A stretch of DNA of 64,000 bases from Chimaeribacter coloradensis (GCF_002858715.1 NZ_PJZH01000001.1:248001-312000); one strand, 5' to 3'. Positions 47,759-58,418 are shown, counted from the stretch's first letter. Translations and numbers: made by a program. Notes: generated by a model from the sequence alone, not told the origin.

Positions 47759-48361
47759 ATGAAAAAGCTTCTACTTGTGGCCGCGGCCGCGTTAATTCTG
47801 TCCGGGTGTATGACCCGGCCGCCGGAAGAGCCTCAGGCACCGGTCACCACCATCCCGGGCCAGCCGCAACCTGAGCAGCCGCAACCCCAGCCGCAGCCGA
47901 CGCTGCCGCCGGCGTCACAGACCGTGCCGCAGCCGCCGAAAATGCAGAAACCGATCGACTGGCCGGCCAGCGTGCAGCCGCTGGTGGCCCAGATGCTGAA
48001 AGCGGACGGCGTCGAGAGCGGCGGCGTGCTGCTGGTAGACAATGTGAAAAACAGCACCAACGGCTCACTGCAGGCCAGCGCCGCCACGGCCGCGCTGTAT
48101 GATGCGCTGGGTGCCGGCAATACCTTCTCGGTGGTGCCGGCCAGCCAGCTGATTCAGGCAAAACAGACGCTGGGCCTCTCCGCGGATGACAGCCTTGTCT
48201 CCCGCAGCAAAGCCATCGGCCTGGCGCGCTACCTTAAAGCGCAGTATGTGCTCTACAGCGACGCCAGCGGCAGCGCCAAAGCCCCGACGCTGGAGATGCA
48301 GCTGATGCTGGTGCAGACCGGTGAAATTGTCTGGTCGGGCAGCGGTGACGTACAGCGTTGA
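47759..48361 (+). CDS. lpoB: Penicillin-binding protein activator LpoB
   Basis: 200 residues. Signal peptide with lipobox LSGC, then a Pro/Gln-rich flexible linker (about 22-60, QPQPEQPQPQPQ type) and a C-terminal domain (GGVLLVDNVKNSTNGSL, LMLVQTGEIVWSGSGDVQR). An outer-membrane lipoprotein that reaches through peptidoglycan to activate PBP1b. A somewhat shorter linker than E. coli (213 residues). Confidence 0.94.
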   Translation: MKKLLLVAAAALILSGCMTRPPEEPQAPVTTIPGQPQPEQPQPQPQPTLPPASQTVPQPPKMQKPIDWPASVQPLVAQMLKADGVESGGVLLVDNVKNSTNGSLQASAATAALYDALGAGNTFSVVPASQLIQAKQTLGLSADDSLVSRSKAIGLARYLKAQYVLYSDASGSAKAPTLEMQLMLVQTGEIVWSGSGDVQR

Positions 48362-49193
48362 TACCAGCCTGCTTGTCAGCCTGAAACAGATCCTGCCGGC
48401 GGTGAATACCGCCGGTTGCTGTTTTAGCCCGGTGGCAGGGCTGTCGGGGGAGAGCTGGCACATCCGGGCGCCGCAGGGGGAGTACCTGGCCCGCCGCCAG
48501 ACCAGAGAGATGGCGGAAATGGGCGTCAGCCGCCGCCGGGAGTTACGGATGTTACGCACCCGGCACCCGGGCGGGGTGGGGCCGCGGCCGCGGGGGTTAC
48601 ATCAGAACTGGCTGCTGCTGGAGTGGATCGCGGGCAGCCCGCTGCCGGAGGCGGCCTGCCGGCCTGAGGGGCCGCTGGTGCCGCTGCTGGTCAGGCTGCA
48701 CAGCCAGCCGCGCGGCGGTTCGCCGCTGGCCCTGAAGGTGACGCTGGCCCGCTACCGGCACCAGATCGATCGCGCCCGCCTGACGCCCCGCTGGCAGCGC
48801 TTCCACCAGGCGTTGCTGCGGTCGCCGCTGCCGCCGGTGGTGAAGATCGCGCCGCTGCACATGGACATCCATGCCGGTAATATCATCACCACCGGCGACG
48901 GCTGGCGGCTGATTGACTGGGAGTACGCGGCGGACGGTGACATCGCCTGTGAGCTGGCGGCGCTGGTGCGCGGCAACCACTGGTCACCCCGTCAGCAGGC
49001 AACCCTGGTCGCGGCCTACTGTGCCGCAGGCGGGTATGGCGATGCCGCGCGGCTTCAGGCAGCGGTGCAGCAGTGGCTGCCGTGGATCGACTACCTGATG
49101 CTGATGTGGTACGAAGTGCGCTGGCAACAGACAGGCACGCATTCATTCAGGGCGGCGGCCGATGGCCTGCACGCCCGGTTACAGAGTCGATAA
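48345..49193 (+). CDS. thiK: Thiamine kinase ThiK (YcfN)
   Basis: 282 residues if it starts at GTG 48345; GTG 48321 (290 residues) is the alternative, and either overlaps the end of lpoB. Aminoglycoside-phosphotransferase fold: HMDIHAGNI carries the catalytic Asp and metal-binding Asn, and the DWEYAADGD motif the second metal site. Conservation with E. coli is much lower in the N-lobe than in the C-lobe, and only weak matches precede residue 30. Phosphorylates thiamine in salvage. Confidence 0.88.
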   Translation: MTYSVDTSLLVSLKQILPAVNTAGCCFSPVAGLSGESWHIRAPQGEYLARRQTREMAEMGVSRRRELRMLRTRHPGGVGPRPRGLHQNWLLLEWIAGSPLPEAACRPEGPLVPLLVRLHSQPRGGSPLALKVTLARYRHQIDRARLTPRWQRFHQALLRSPLPPVVKIAPLHMDIHAGNIITTGDGWRLIDWEYAADGDIACELAALVRGNHWSPRQQATLVAAYCAAGGYGDAARLQAAVQQWLPWIDYLMLMWYEVRWQQTGTHSFRAAADGLHARLQSR

Positions 49194-49238
49194 CAGCGGA
49201 ACCAACAGGTTCCCAACAGGCAGTGAAGGGAGAGTACC

Positions 49239-50270
49239 GTGGGTCCGGTAATGTTAGATGTAGAAGGGTATGAACTGGATGCGGAAGAGCGCGAAATTCT
49301 GCGCCACCCGCTGGTGGGCGGGCTGATCCTGTTCAGCCGTAATTTTCATGATGCGGCACAGTTGCGTGAGCTGGTGCGCCAGATCCGCCAGGCATCGCAT
49401 GAGCGGCTGGTGGTGGCGGTGGATCAGGAGGGCGGCCGGGTGCAGCGCTTCCGCGACGGCTTTACCCGCCTGCCGGCAGCACAATCTTTTGCCGCGCTGA
49501 ATGACCCGCAGGAGGCCGGGCGGCTGGCCGAAGAGGCGGGCTGGCTGATGGCCGCTGAGATGATTAGCATGGACATCGACATCAGCTTCGCCCCGGTGCT
49601 GGACATCGGCCACCGCAGTGCGGCAATTGGCGAGCGATCCTTCCATGAGGAGCCGCAAGTCGCGCTGGCGATGGCCGAGCGCTTTATTTTGGGGATGCAG
49701 AGCGCCGGAATGAAGAGCACCGGCAAACACTTTCCCGGCCACGGGGCGGTAGCGGCGGACTCGCACAAAGAGACGCCGCGTGACCCGCGCCCGCTGGCGC
49801 AGATCCGTGAGCATGACATGCTGATCTTCCGTGAGCTGATTGCCCGCCGCCGGCTGGATGCCATCATGCCGGCGCACGTCATCTATACGGAGGCCGACCC
49901 GCGCCCGGCCAGCGGCTCGCCATGGTGGCTCAAGCAGGTGCTTCGCCAGGAGCTGGGCTTCGGCGGCATCATCTTCTCTGACGATCTGTCGATGGAAGGC
50001 GCGGCGATCATGGGCAGCTATGCGGAGCGCGGCCAGGCGGCGCTGGATGCCGGTTGCGACATGATTCTGGTCTGCAACCACCGCGCAGGGGCAGTCAGCG
50101 TGCTGGATAACCTGACCCCGGTCAACGCAGGGCAGGTTGCGCAATTGTATCATCGTGGTAAATACACCCGGCAAGAGCTGTTAAATGCGCCGCGCTGGAA
50201 ACAGGCCAACCGTGAGCTGACAGACCTCGACGCCCGCTGGCAGGCACATAAGCAGCAGCACGCCGGGTGA
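49239..50270 (+). CDS. nagZ: Beta-N-acetylhexosaminidase NagZ
   Basis: 343 residues from GTG 49239 (GGGAGAG upstream); the N-terminus [20 protein letters not shown] is nearly identical to E. coli. GH3 fold with KHFPGHG and the His/Asp mobile loop after it, and catalytic Asp in [10 protein letters not shown]. Cytoplasmic enzyme that removes GlcNAc from anhydro-muropeptides in peptidoglycan recycling; links to AmpC induction. nagK for the sugar lies 10 kb on. Confidence 0.96.
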   Translation: MGPVMLDVEGYELDAEEREILRHPLVGGLILFSRNFHDAAQLRELVRQIRQASHERLVVAVDQEGGRVQRFRDGFTRLPAAQSFAALNDPQEAGRLAEEAGWLMAAEMISMDIDISFAPVLDIGHRSAAIGERSFHEEPQVALAMAERFILGMQSAGMKSTGKHFPGHGAVAADSHKETPRDPRPLAQIREHDMLIFRELIARRRLDAIMPAHVIYTEADPRPASGSPWWLKQVLRQELGFGGIIFSDDLSMEGAAIMGSYAERGQAALDAGCDMILVCNHRAGAVSVLDNLTPVNAGQVAQLYHRGKYTRQELLNAPRWKQANRELTDLDARWQAHKQQHAG

Positions 50271-50275
50271 TTGTC

Positions 50276-50303
50276 CGGCCCCGGCCGTGTGCCGGGGCCG
50301 TTT
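50276..50303 (+). terminator. GC-rich hairpin between nagZ and ycfP
   Basis: Stem GGCCCCGGC / GCCGGGGCC with a CGTGT loop, followed only by GTTTC. A weak terminator or a processing/attenuation hairpin. Confidence 0.45.
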
Positions 50304-50323
50304 CACATCACACGGGGAACAAC

Positions 50324-50866
50324 ATGATCATCTATCTGCACGGTTTTGATTCGACCAGTCCCGGCAATCACGAAAAAGTGCTGCAACTGCAATTCATCGA
50401 TCCCGATGTCCGGCTGATCAGCTACAGCACCCGGCATCCGCGCCACGATATGCAGTTCCTGCTGAAAGAGGCGGACAAAGCGCTCCAGCAAAGCGGGGAC
50501 GATCGCCCGCTGATTTGCGGGGTGGGGCTGGGCGGCTTCTGGGCCGAACGCATCGGGTTTCTCTGCGGTATCCGGCAGGTTATCGTCAACCCTAACCTCT
50601 GGCCGGAAGAAAATATGCCCGGCAAGATCGACCGGCCGGAAGAGTACCTCGACATCGCCACCAAGTGCGTCACCGATTTCCGCGAGCGTAACCGCGACCG
50701 CGGCCTGCTGATCCTTTCCCGCCACGATGAGGTGCTGGACAGCCGCCGCAGTGCCGCCGCGCTCCATCCTTTCTACCCCATTATCTGGGATGAACAGCAG
50801 AGCCATAAATTTAAAAACCTCTCCCCACATCTGCAACGTATCAACGCCTTTAAAACCACCGGCTGA
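50324..50866 (+). CDS. ycfP: YcfP esterase-like protein
   Basis: 180 residues from ATG 50324. Alpha/beta-hydrolase-like: [17 protein letters not shown] at the start, the nucleophile-elbow position reads [10 protein letters not shown] (Gly rather than Ser), as in E. coli YcfP, so a classical serine-esterase reaction is doubtful. Soluble. A 19-residue upstream extension is rejected. Confidence 0.92.
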   Translation: MIIYLHGFDSTSPGNHEKVLQLQFIDPDVRLISYSTRHPRHDMQFLLKEADKALQQSGDDRPLICGVGLGGFWAERIGFLCGIRQVIVNPNLWPEENMPGKIDRPEEYLDIATKCVTDFRERNRDRGLLILSRHDEVLDSRRSAAALHPFYPIIWDEQQSHKFKNLSPHLQRINAFKTTG

Positions 50867-51201
50867 AGCGTGTAACCGGCCGGGCCGAGGCCCGCGCCCG
50901 GCCGGTTAACCCCGCTGTTTTTGTTGATTAAATCGCCTTTTATCGCCTTTTTTTTGCACGCCTCAGGCGCGCTGCCGGCTGAGATTATTCTTAATAACCT
51001 GATGATTTACATGCATTAAAATTGCCTGTTGTCTACAAGATAAACAAAAAAGTTTGATGCATATCAATTTTGGTATGACCAAATAACCTCCCATGCTATT
51101 CTGGCTCCAGATGCAGGTTTAATTTACGCGAACCCTATGTTTTCTAAGGACAATATTTTTAACCTTTAGATTACAATTGGTTCACATTTGAGGGGGTCAA
51201 A
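50867..51201. promoter_or_regulatory. ycfP-ndh intergenic region with ndh promoter
   Basis: 335 bases. A GC-rich hairpin at 50877-50906 (no T-run) follows ycfP; an 11-base direct repeat TCGCCTTTT lies at about 50932-50952; the rest is AT-rich and contains the FNR box. Long leader of about 100-150 bases before the ndh TTG. Confidence 0.55.
51055..51068. promoter_or_regulatory. FNR box of ndh
   Basis: TTGATGCATATCAA is a perfect FNR consensus (TTGAT-N4-ATCAA). E. coli ndh is repressed by FNR without oxygen; the same should hold here. Confidence 0.88.
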
Positions 51202-52512
51202 TTGACTACGCCAAAGAAAAAGATCGTCATCGTCGGTGGTGGTGCAGGCGGGCTGGAGCTGGCAACCAGCCTGGGTAACAAATTAGGCCGCAAAAACAAG
51301 GCTGAGATTGTGTTGGTCGACCGCAATAACAGCCACTTATGGAAGCCGCTGCTGCATGAGGTGGCCACTGGCTCCCTGGATGCCGGGGTAGATGAGCTGA
51401 GTTACCTGGCCCACGCCCGCAACCACCATTTCGTGTTCCAGCTCGGGTCAGTCACCGACATCAACCGCGAAAACAAAACCCTGCAACTGGCGGAGATCCG
51501 CGATGCCCAGGGTGACGTGCTGGTGGCCGAGCGTGAAATCAGCTACGACTACCTGGTGATGGCGCTGGGCAGCACCTCCAATGACTTCGGTACGCCGGGC
51601 GTCAAAGAGAACTGTATCTTCCTCGACAACCCGCATCAGGCGCACCGTTTCCATAACGAGATGCTCAACCTGTTCCTGAAATTCTCCGCCAACCCGGCAA
51701 ACGGCGGGCAGGTCAACATCGCCATTGTCGGCGGCGGGGCCACCGGCGTGGAGTTGTCTGCGGAGCTGCATAACGCGGTGAAACAGCTGCACAGCTACGG
51801 TTTCCAGGGGCTGGATAACAAGGCCCTGAATGTGACGCTGGTGGAAGCGGGTGAGCGCATTCTGCCCGCGCTGCCCCCGCGCATCTCTGCGGCGGCACAT
51901 CAGGAGCTGACCAAACTCGGCGTACGCGTGCTGACCCACACCATGGTCACCAGCGCCGATGCGGGCGGCCTGAACACTAAAGGCGGCGAGTACATCGCGG
52001 CTGACCTGATGGTCTGGGCCGCCGGGATCAAGGCACCCGACTTTATGAAAGAGATCGGCGGCCTGGAAACCAACCGCATCAACCAGCTGGTGGTGGAGCC
52101 GACGCTGCAGACCACCCGCGACCCGTCCATCTATGCGATCGGTGACTGCGCCTCCTGCCCGCAGCCGGACGGCAAATTCGTGCCGCCGCGCGCCCAGTCG
52201 GCGCACCAGATGGCGTCGCGCTGCTATGACAACCTGCTGTTGCAGCTGAACGGCCACGACAACAAGCTCAAGCCCTATATCTACAAAGATAACGGCTCGC
52301 TGGTGTCGCTCTCCCGCTTCAGCACCGTGGGCAGCCTGATGGGTAACCTGATGCGCGGGTCGATGATGATCGAGGGGCGTATCGCGCGCTTCGTCTACGT
52401 CTCGCTCTACCGTATGCACCAGGTGGCACTGCACGGCTACCTGCGCACCGGGCTGATGGTGCTGGTCGGCAGCATTAACCGGGTGATCCGCCCACGCCTG
52501 AAATTACATTAA
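51202..52512 (+). CDS. ndh: NADH dehydrogenase II
   Basis: 436 residues from TTG 51202, the only start that gives [21 protein letters not shown] as in E. coli. FAD-binding GxGxxG at the N-terminus, NAD-binding [16 protein letters not shown], and [14 protein letters not shown]-type Asp motif; conserved C-terminus [13 protein letters not shown] with the membrane-binding helices. Non-proton-pumping transfer from NADH to quinone. Rare TTG start is shared with E. coli, as I recall. Confidence 0.96.
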   Translation: MTTPKKKIVIVGGGAGGLELATSLGNKLGRKNKAEIVLVDRNNSHLWKPLLHEVATGSLDAGVDELSYLAHARNHHFVFQLGSVTDINRENKTLQLAEIRDAQGDVLVAEREISYDYLVMALGSTSNDFGTPGVKENCIFLDNPHQAHRFHNEMLNLFLKFSANPANGGQVNIAIVGGGATGVELSAELHNAVKQLHSYGFQGLDNKALNVTLVEAGERILPALPPRISAAAHQELTKLGVRVLTHTMVTSADAGGLNTKGGEYIAADLMVWAAGIKAPDFMKEIGGLETNRINQLVVEPTLQTTRDPSIYAIGDCASCPQPDGKFVPPRAQSAHQMASRCYDNLLLQLNGHDNKLKPYIYKDNGSLVSLSRFSTVGSLMGNLMRGSMMIEGRIARFVYVSLYRMHQVALHGYLRTGLMVLVGSINRVIRPRLKLH

Positions 52513-52815
52513 GCCTGTTTGAGTGACCAGGGCCCGCTTCCCCAGCGGGCCTTATGTTTTTTCCCACCGCACTGCGCCAGCATAAAATTTTACTTAAGCG
52601 CGCTTTACCCTTCAGACAACTCCTAAACCCGCTGTTTGGCGCGTGAAAATGCCACTTTTCGTCCATTGCGCTTATTGCCGGATGCAAAATCCAGAGGCAC
52701 ACTCTTTTCCATCAGAAGGGGGCAGGTTGCCTCCTCCGGCGCACAGACGATCTGCTCACAGCAAGGGGTGCCGGGTGTAAAAAATTATGTAAGAGTGAAC
52801 CGGGAGGAGTGTCCT
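52513..52815. other. Intergenic region with ndh terminator
   Basis: Holds the ndh terminator, then about 230 bases without a recognisable gene before ycfJ. An open frame upstream of ycfJ exists but has no similarity. Confidence 0.5.
52531..52560 (+). terminator. Terminator of ndh
   Basis: Stem GGCCCGC / GCGGGCC with a 7-base loop, then TTATG and a T-run. Confidence 0.8.
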
Positions 52816-53361
52816 GTGAATAAATCAATGGCAGCAGGTATCGGCATCGGCATCGCCGCGGCAATGGGTATCGCGGCAGTGGCCAGCAATATGGACGCGT
52901 TCTCCGGCCCGCAGTATGCGCAGGTGGTAAACGCCACACCGATTACAGAAACCGTGAAAACGCCGCGCCAGGAGTGCCGTGACGTGACCGTCACCCACCG
53001 CCGCCCGGTGCAGGATGAGCACCAGATCACCGGCTCCGTGCTGGGCGCAGTGGCGGGCGGGGTGTTGGGCCACCAGTTCGGCGGCGGCCGCGGCCGGGAT
53101 GTCGCGACCGTGGCCGGGGCGCTGGCCGGCGGTTACGCCGGTAACCGCGCGCAGAGCAGCCTGCAGGAAAATGACACCTACACCACCACCAAACATCAGT
53201 GCAGCACGGTGTATGACAAAACCCAGAAAACCCTGGGGTATGACGTCACCTATAAAATCGGTGACCAGCAGGGCAAAGTGCGGATGGATCGTCAGCCCGG
53301 CAGCCAGATCCCGCTGGATCGCAACGGCCAGCTGATCCTGAACGACAGCAACCGCACCTGA
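52816..53361 (+). CDS. ycfJ: YcfJ glycine-zipper envelope protein
   Basis: 181 residues from GTG 52816 with GGGAGGAG upstream. A hydrophobic start (SMAAGIGIGIAAAMGIAAVAS), conserved TPRQECRDVTVTHRRPVQD, then a glycine-zipper 2TM-type segment GAVAGGVLGHQFGGGRG and a C-terminal domain as in E. coli YcfJ. Function unknown; likely envelope. In E. coli bhsA and ldtC follow before mfd; here mfd is next. Confidence 0.92.
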   Translation: MNKSMAAGIGIGIAAAMGIAAVASNMDAFSGPQYAQVVNATPITETVKTPRQECRDVTVTHRRPVQDEHQITGSVLGAVAGGVLGHQFGGGRGRDVATVAGALAGGYAGNRAQSSLQENDTYTTTKHQCSTVYDKTQKTLGYDVTYKIGDQQGKVRMDRQPGSQIPLDRNGQLILNDSNRT

Positions 53362-53382
53362 TCGCACGATATAAAGAATTGC

Positions 53383-53459
53383 GCCCGCGCACAGTGTTAG
53401 TTCTGATCGTTTACCCGCCTGAGGCTGGGTAAGCGAGTGGCGTTAACATTGGCGCGGGC
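53383..53459. repeat. Long imperfect palindrome between ycfJ and mfd
   Basis: Nested hairpin: outer arms GCCCGCGC / GCGCGGGC, a second pairing of CAGTGTTA with TAACATTG, and an inner stem CGTTTACCC / GGGTAAGCG with a 10-base loop. 77 bases in all, followed on the plus strand by TTTCTT. A bidirectional terminator, dispersed repeat or structured RNA. Confidence 0.6.
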
Positions 53460-53503
53460 TTTCTTATAGGGAAAACCGGGCGACGGCCGCCGCCCGGCAG
53501 GGG

Positions 53504-56500
53504 TCAGAGGGTGTGCTCAGCAAAGGCTTTCAGGTGCTTGTCCAGGAACGCTATCCGCAGTTTGCGCTCGGCTAAATCGCGGTTGAATTTCAGCTTGGTC
53601 GGGCCATCCAGCCGGTAGACCTGCGGCTCTTTCTGCAACAGGCTGATCAGGTAAGCCGGGTCGACGCGGTTCTGCTCACCGAACTCAATAAAGCCGCCGC
53701 GCTCGTTGCCCTCAATACGCCGGATGCCCAGCGACTGCGCCGCCAGCCGCAGGGCCGCGATATCGAGCAGGTTGCGCGCCGCGTCCGGCAGCAGGCCGAA
53801 GCGGTCAATCAGTTCTACTTTGATCTCCTCCAGCTCACCCGCCTGTTTAGCACTGGCGATGCGCTTATAGAAGGAGAGCCGGGTGTTGACGTCCGGCACG
53901 AAGTCTTCCGGCAGCAGCGACGGCATCCGCAGCTCGACTTCGGTCTGGCTGCTGGTGAGATCCTCCAGCGACGGCTCACGCCCCTCTTTCAGCGCATTGA
54001 CCGCGCTCTCCAGCAGCTCCATATAGAGCGTGAAGCCCACGGTGGTCATCTGGCCGCTCTGGTCTTCGCCCAGCAGCTCGCCCGCGCCGCGGATCTCCAG
54101 GTCGTGCGTCGCCAGGGCGAACCCGGCCCCCAGATCCTCCAGCGAGGCGATCGCCTCCAGCCGTTTCAGCGCGTCGCTGCTCATCGCCTTGGGCGGCGGG
54201 GTCAGCAGGTAGGCATACGCCTGATGGTGGGAACGCCCCACGCGGCCGCGCAACTGGTGCAGCTGCGCCAGCCCGAGGTGATCGGCCCGCTCAATAATGA
54301 TGGTATTGGCGCTGGGGATGTCGATGCCGGTTTCGATGATGGTGGTACAGACCAGCACATTGAAACGCTGGTGATGGAAGTCGTTCATCACCCGCTCCAG
54401 ATCGCGCTCGCGCATCTGGCCGTGGCCCACGGCAATCCGCGCCTCCGGCACCAGCTCGGTGAGCCGCTGGGCCGCTTTTTCGATATTTTCCACGTCATTA
54501 TAGAGGTAGTAGACCTGGCCGCCGCGCAGCACCTCACGCAGGATCGCCTCGCGTACCACCAGGCTGTCATACTCACGCACAAAGGTTTTCACGGCCAGCC
54601 GCCGTGCCGGCGGGGTGGCAATGATGGAGAGGTCGCGCATCCCGCTCATCGCCATGTTCAGCGTGCGCGGGATCGGCGTGGCGGTCAGGGTGAGGATGTC
54701 CACATCCGCGCGCATCGCCTTGATACGCTCTTTGTGGCGCACGCCGAAGCGGTGCTCCTCGTCGACAATCAGCAACCCGAGATCTTTCCAGCGCAGATCG
54801 CTCATCAGCAGCTTATGGGTGCCGATAATAATATCGACCTTGCCTTCCACCGCTTCATCAATCACCACCTGCTGCTCTTTGGCGCTGCGGAAGCGTGACA
54901 TCAGCTCAATGCGCACCGGCCAGTTGGCGAAACGGTCGCGGAAGTTGTCATAGTGCTGCTGGGCGAGCAGGGTGGTCGGCACCAGCACCGCCACCTGTTT
55001 ATTATTTTCCACCGCCAGGAAGGCCGCGCGCATCGCCACTTCAGTCTTGCCGAAGCCGACGTCGCCGCACACCAGCCGGTCCATCGCCAGCGGCTGACAC
55101 ATGTCGCTCAGCACCGCATTGATGGCCTGCTCCTGATCCGGGGTGGTCTCAAACGGGAAGGACTGGCAGAACAGCTGATACTGTTCGCGGTCATGTTTGA
55201 AGGCGTAGCCCTCTTTGGCCGCGCGCTGGGCGTAGATGTCGAGCAGCTCCGCCGCCACATCCCGCACCCGTTCAGCCGCTTTCTGCCGCGCCCGGCCCCA
55301 GGCCTCGCCGCCGAGTTTGTGCAGCGGGGCGTTTTCGTCCGCGCCGCCGGCGTAGCGGCTGATCAGGTGCAGCGAGGAGACCGGCACATAGAGCTTGTCC
55401 TCCCCGGCATAGGTCAGGATCAGGTATTCCGCCTTGATGCCGCCCGCTTCCAGCGTGGTCATGCCCGCATAGCGGCCGACGCCGTGCTCCAGGTGCACCA
55501 CCGGCTGGCCGGGGTGCAGTTCTGCCAGGTTGCGGATCAGCGTCTCGGTGTTGATGGTGCGGCGGTTGTCCTGGCGGCGGCGGCTGACGCGCTCGCCCAG
55601 CAGGTCACTTTCACACACCAGCGCCAGCCCGCGCGGGCGGTCAAGGAAGCCGCGTTCACTGGCACCAATCATCAGGTAGTGGCCCGGCTCTGCCGCCTGC
55701 TCCAGCCGCTCGATCAGCACCGGCCGCACTTTAATGCGCGCCAGCATCTCCTGCAGCGTTTCACGGCGGCCTTCGCTCTCGACTGAGAAGATCAGGCTGC
55801 CGGTAAAGGACTCCGTGAAGCGGCGCAGGGTGTCGAGCGGCGCTTTCTGCTGCGGCTCCACCGCCAGCGGCGGTAGCGGCTCATAGCCGAGGTTGGTGTT
55901 AGCGGCTTTCTCCGGCTGCGGCTCGGTTTTCATCTGCACGCGCGGCCACTGTTTCAACTCGGCAAACAGCGCATCCACCCGCAGCCAGAGGGTTTCCGGC
56001 GCCAGCAGCGGGCGCATCGGGTCAACGCGGCGGTTCTCATAGCGGTGGGTCACATCCTGCCAGAAACGCTCGGCCGAGGCTTCCAGGTCGCCGGTATTCA
56101 CCAGCAGGGCGTTGTCCGGCAGGTAGCTGAACAGCGTGCTCAGCGGCTCACTGAAGAACAGGGGCTGCCAATACTCGATGCCGGCCGGGAAAGTGCCTTT
56201 GCTGACCTGCTGGTAGATGTGCTCCGGCTCGCGGCGCACGTCGAATTTTTCGCGCCACTGGCTGCGGAACAGCTCAATCGCCGCTTTGTCGGTGGGGAAC
56301 TCATGCGCCGGCAGCAGGTTGATGTGGTCCACTTCACTCAGGGTGCGCTGGGTATCCACATCGAACACCCGCAGGCTGTCGATCTCATCATCAAAGAAAT
56401 CGAGGCGGTACGGCTCCTCGCTGCCCATCGGGTAGAGGTCCAGCAGTGCGCCGCGGGTGGCGAATTCGCCATGCTCCATCACCTGATCCACGCTGCGGTA

Positions 56501-56947
56501 ACCCGCCTGCTCAAGCTGGGCGCGCAGTTTGTCACGCGACAGGCGCTGCCCTTTCTGCATCACCAGCGCGTGGCCGTGCAGGAAGGCGTGCGGGCAGACC
56601 CGCTGCATCAGGGTGTTGACCGGCAGGATAATGACCCCGCGCGCCATGGTCGGTAACTGGTAGAGGCTGGAGAGGCGGGCGGAGATGATCTCCTGATGCG
56701 GGGAGAAGCTGTCGTAGGGCAGGGTTTCCCAGTCGGACAGCGCGGTCACCATATGGGAGGTAAACTGCTGGATCTCATCACGCAGGCGCAGGGCGTTCTG
56801 CATATCAGGGGCAATCAGCATCACCGGGCCATCATGGCGCTCAATGATCTCTGCACACTCTACGGCGCAGGCGGAGCCGGTCAGTTGCCCGAGCACGCGG
56901 ACGTCGCCGCGGCGGGCAGGCAGGGAGTAACGGTATGTGTGAGGCAT
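53504..56947 (-). CDS. mfd: Transcription-repair coupling factor Mfd
   Basis: 1147 residues. Order: UvrB-homology modules (1 to about 350), RNA-polymerase-interaction domain (about 470-545, with VVHLEHGVGRYAGM), superfamily-2 translocase with Walker A CGDVGFGKTEVAM and DEEH motif (IVDEEHRFGVRHKE), TRG motif, and the C-terminal UvrA-binding lid domain. Removes stalled RNA polymerase at lesions and recruits UvrA. Monocistronic, divergent from lolCDE. Confidence 0.97.
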   Translation of the reverse strand: MPHTYRYSLPARRGDVRVLGQLTGSACAVECAEIIERHDGPVMLIAPDMQNALRLRDEIQQFTSHMVTALSDWETLPYDSFSPHQEIISARLSSLYQLPTMARGVIILPVNTLMQRVCPHAFLHGHALVMQKGQRLSRDKLRAQLEQAGYRSVDQVMEHGEFATRGALLDLYPMGSEEPYRLDFFDDEIDSLRVFDVDTQRTLSEVDHINLLPAHEFPTDKAAIELFRSQWREKFDVRREPEHIYQQVSKGTFPAGIEYWQPLFFSEPLSTLFSYLPDNALLVNTGDLEASAERFWQDVTHRYENRRVDPMRPLLAPETLWLRVDALFAELKQWPRVQMKTEPQPEKAANTNLGYEPLPPLAVEPQQKAPLDTLRRFTESFTGSLIFSVESEGRRETLQEMLARIKVRPVLIERLEQAAEPGHYLMIGASERGFLDRPRGLALVCESDLLGERVSRRRQDNRRTINTETLIRNLAELHPGQPVVHLEHGVGRYAGMTTLEAGGIKAEYLILTYAGEDKLYVPVSSLHLISRYAGGADENAPLHKLGGEAWGRARQKAAERVRDVAAELLDIYAQRAAKEGYAFKHDREQYQLFCQSFPFETTPDQEQAINAVLSDMCQPLAMDRLVCGDVGFGKTEVAMRAAFLAVENNKQVAVLVPTTLLAQQHYDNFRDRFANWPVRIELMSRFRSAKEQQVVIDEAVEGKVDIIIGTHKLLMSDLRWKDLGLLIVDEEHRFGVRHKERIKAMRADVDILTLTATPIPRTLNMAMSGMRDLSIIATPPARRLAVKTFVREYDSLVVREAILREVLRGGQVYYLYNDVENIEKAAQRLTELVPEARIAVGHGQMRERDLERVMNDFHHQRFNVLVCTTIIETGIDIPSANTIIIERADHLGLAQLHQLRGRVGRSHHQAYAYLLTPPPKAMSSDALKRLEAIASLEDLGAGFALATHDLEIRGAGELLGEDQSGQMTTVGFTLYMELLESAVNALKEGREPSLEDLTSSQTEVELRMPSLLPEDFVPDVNTRLSFYKRIASAKQAGELEEIKVELIDRFGLLPDAARNLLDIAALRLAAQSLGIRRIEGNERGGFIEFGEQNRVDPAYLISLLQKEPQVYRLDGPTKLKFNRDLAERKLRIAFLDKHLKAFAEHTL

Positions 56948-57215
56948 AGGCAGTTTTACATTCTCTTGTTCAGCAACGGGCCGTTCCGGTCAGCCGGGCA
57001 TCATGCCCGGCGTGGGGCAGCGCCGCCTGTTTGCGGCACCACACGCGTCAGGCTGGCGCAACAGCGCAGAAGACGCGATGCAGTAAGTATAAGCAACCCT
57101 GAAAGTCCGGCAGTGAATAGATAAGTACTTACTTAAGGAAGTGGTTCCCTAATGCGGTTGTAGCCTTTATTATCCTTGATCACTTTGCTTTAGCAACTGT
57201 CATAAAACGGATTTC

Positions 57216-58418
57216 ATGTATCAACCTGTCGCGTTATTTATCGGCCTGCGTTACATGCGCGGGCGGGCCTCAGACCGCTTCGGCCGGTTTGTTTCCTGGC
57301 TTTCCACCATCGGTATTACGCTTGGCGTAATGGCGCTGGTCACCGTCCTCTCCGTGATGAACGGCTTTGAGCGCGATCTCGAGAGAAACATTCTCGGGCT
57401 GATGCCCCAGGCGCTGATCACCACCCCACAAGGCTCTCTGAACCCGCAGAACATCCCCGCTGACAGCCTGAACGGCCTGCAGGGCGTGCAGCGAATTGTG
57501 CCGCTGACCACCGGCGATGTGGTGCTGCAGAGCGCGCGCGGCGTGGCGGTCGGGGTGATGCTGGGCGTTAACCCGGACGAGGCCGACCCGCTGGCGCGTT
57601 ACCTGGTGGGCGTGCAGCAGCAGCAGCTCCAGCCAAAAAGTTACCAGGTCATTCTGGGCGAACAGCTGGCCGGCCAGCTCGGCGTTAAACGCGGCGACAC
57701 CCTGCGGCTGATGGTCACCAGCGCCAGTGAATTCACCCCGATGGGGCGGATCCCGAGCCAGCGCCTGTTTACCGTGGCCGGCACCTTTGCCGCCAACAGT
57801 GAAGTGGACGGCTACCAGCTGCTGGTGAACCAGCAGGACGCCTCGCGCCTGATGCGTTACCCGGCGGGCAACATCACCGGCTGGCGCCTGACGCTGGAAC
57901 AGCCGCTCACGGTGGACACCCTGAGCCAACAGCCGCTGCCGCCCGGCACCCAGTGGAAAGACTGGCGTGACCGCAAAGGCGAGCTGTTCCAGGCGGTACG
58001 CATGGAGAAAAACATGATGGGGCTGCTGCTGAGCCTGATCGTGGCGGTGGCCGCCTTCAACATCATTACCTCCCTGGGCCTGCTGGTGATGGAGAAGCAG
58101 GGCGAGGTGGCGATCCTGCAAACCCAGGGGCTGACGCGCCGCCAGATTATGACGGTGTTCATGGTGCAGGGGGCCAGCGCCGGGATTATCGGCGCGCTGC
58201 TGGGCGCGCTGCTCGGGACGCTGCTGGCCAGCCAGCTCGGCACCCTTATGCCCGCGCTCGGCATGGTAATGGACGGCGCATCGCTGCCGGTCGACATTGA
58301 GCCGCTGCAGGTCATCAGCATCGCGCTGGTGGCGATGGCGGTGGCCCTGCTTTCTACGCTTTACCCTTCATGGCGCGCTGCCGCCGTTCAACCCGCTGAG
58401 GCTTTACGTTATGAGTAA
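57216..58418 (+). CDS. lolC: Lipoprotein-releasing permease LolC
   Basis: 400 residues, FtsX-type: a first helix (about 25-45, [24 protein letters not shown]), a large periplasmic MacB-like domain, and three C-terminal helices. Works with LolE and LolD to release lipoproteins from the inner membrane to LolA. Overlaps lolD by eight bases. Divergent from mfd. Confidence 0.95.
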   Translation: MYQPVALFIGLRYMRGRASDRFGRFVSWLSTIGITLGVMALVTVLSVMNGFERDLERNILGLMPQALITTPQGSLNPQNIPADSLNGLQGVQRIVPLTTGDVVLQSARGVAVGVMLGVNPDEADPLARYLVGVQQQQLQPKSYQVILGEQLAGQLGVKRGDTLRLMVTSASEFTPMGRIPSQRLFTVAGTFAANSEVDGYQLLVNQQDASRLMRYPAGNITGWRLTLEQPLTVDTLSQQPLPPGTQWKDWRDRKGELFQAVRMEKNMMGLLLSLIVAVAAFNIITSLGLLVMEKQGEVAILQTQGLTRRQIMTVFMVQGASAGIIGALLGALLGTLLASQLGTLMPALGMVMDGASLPVDIEPLQVISIALVAMAVALLSTLYPSWRAAAVQPAEALRYE

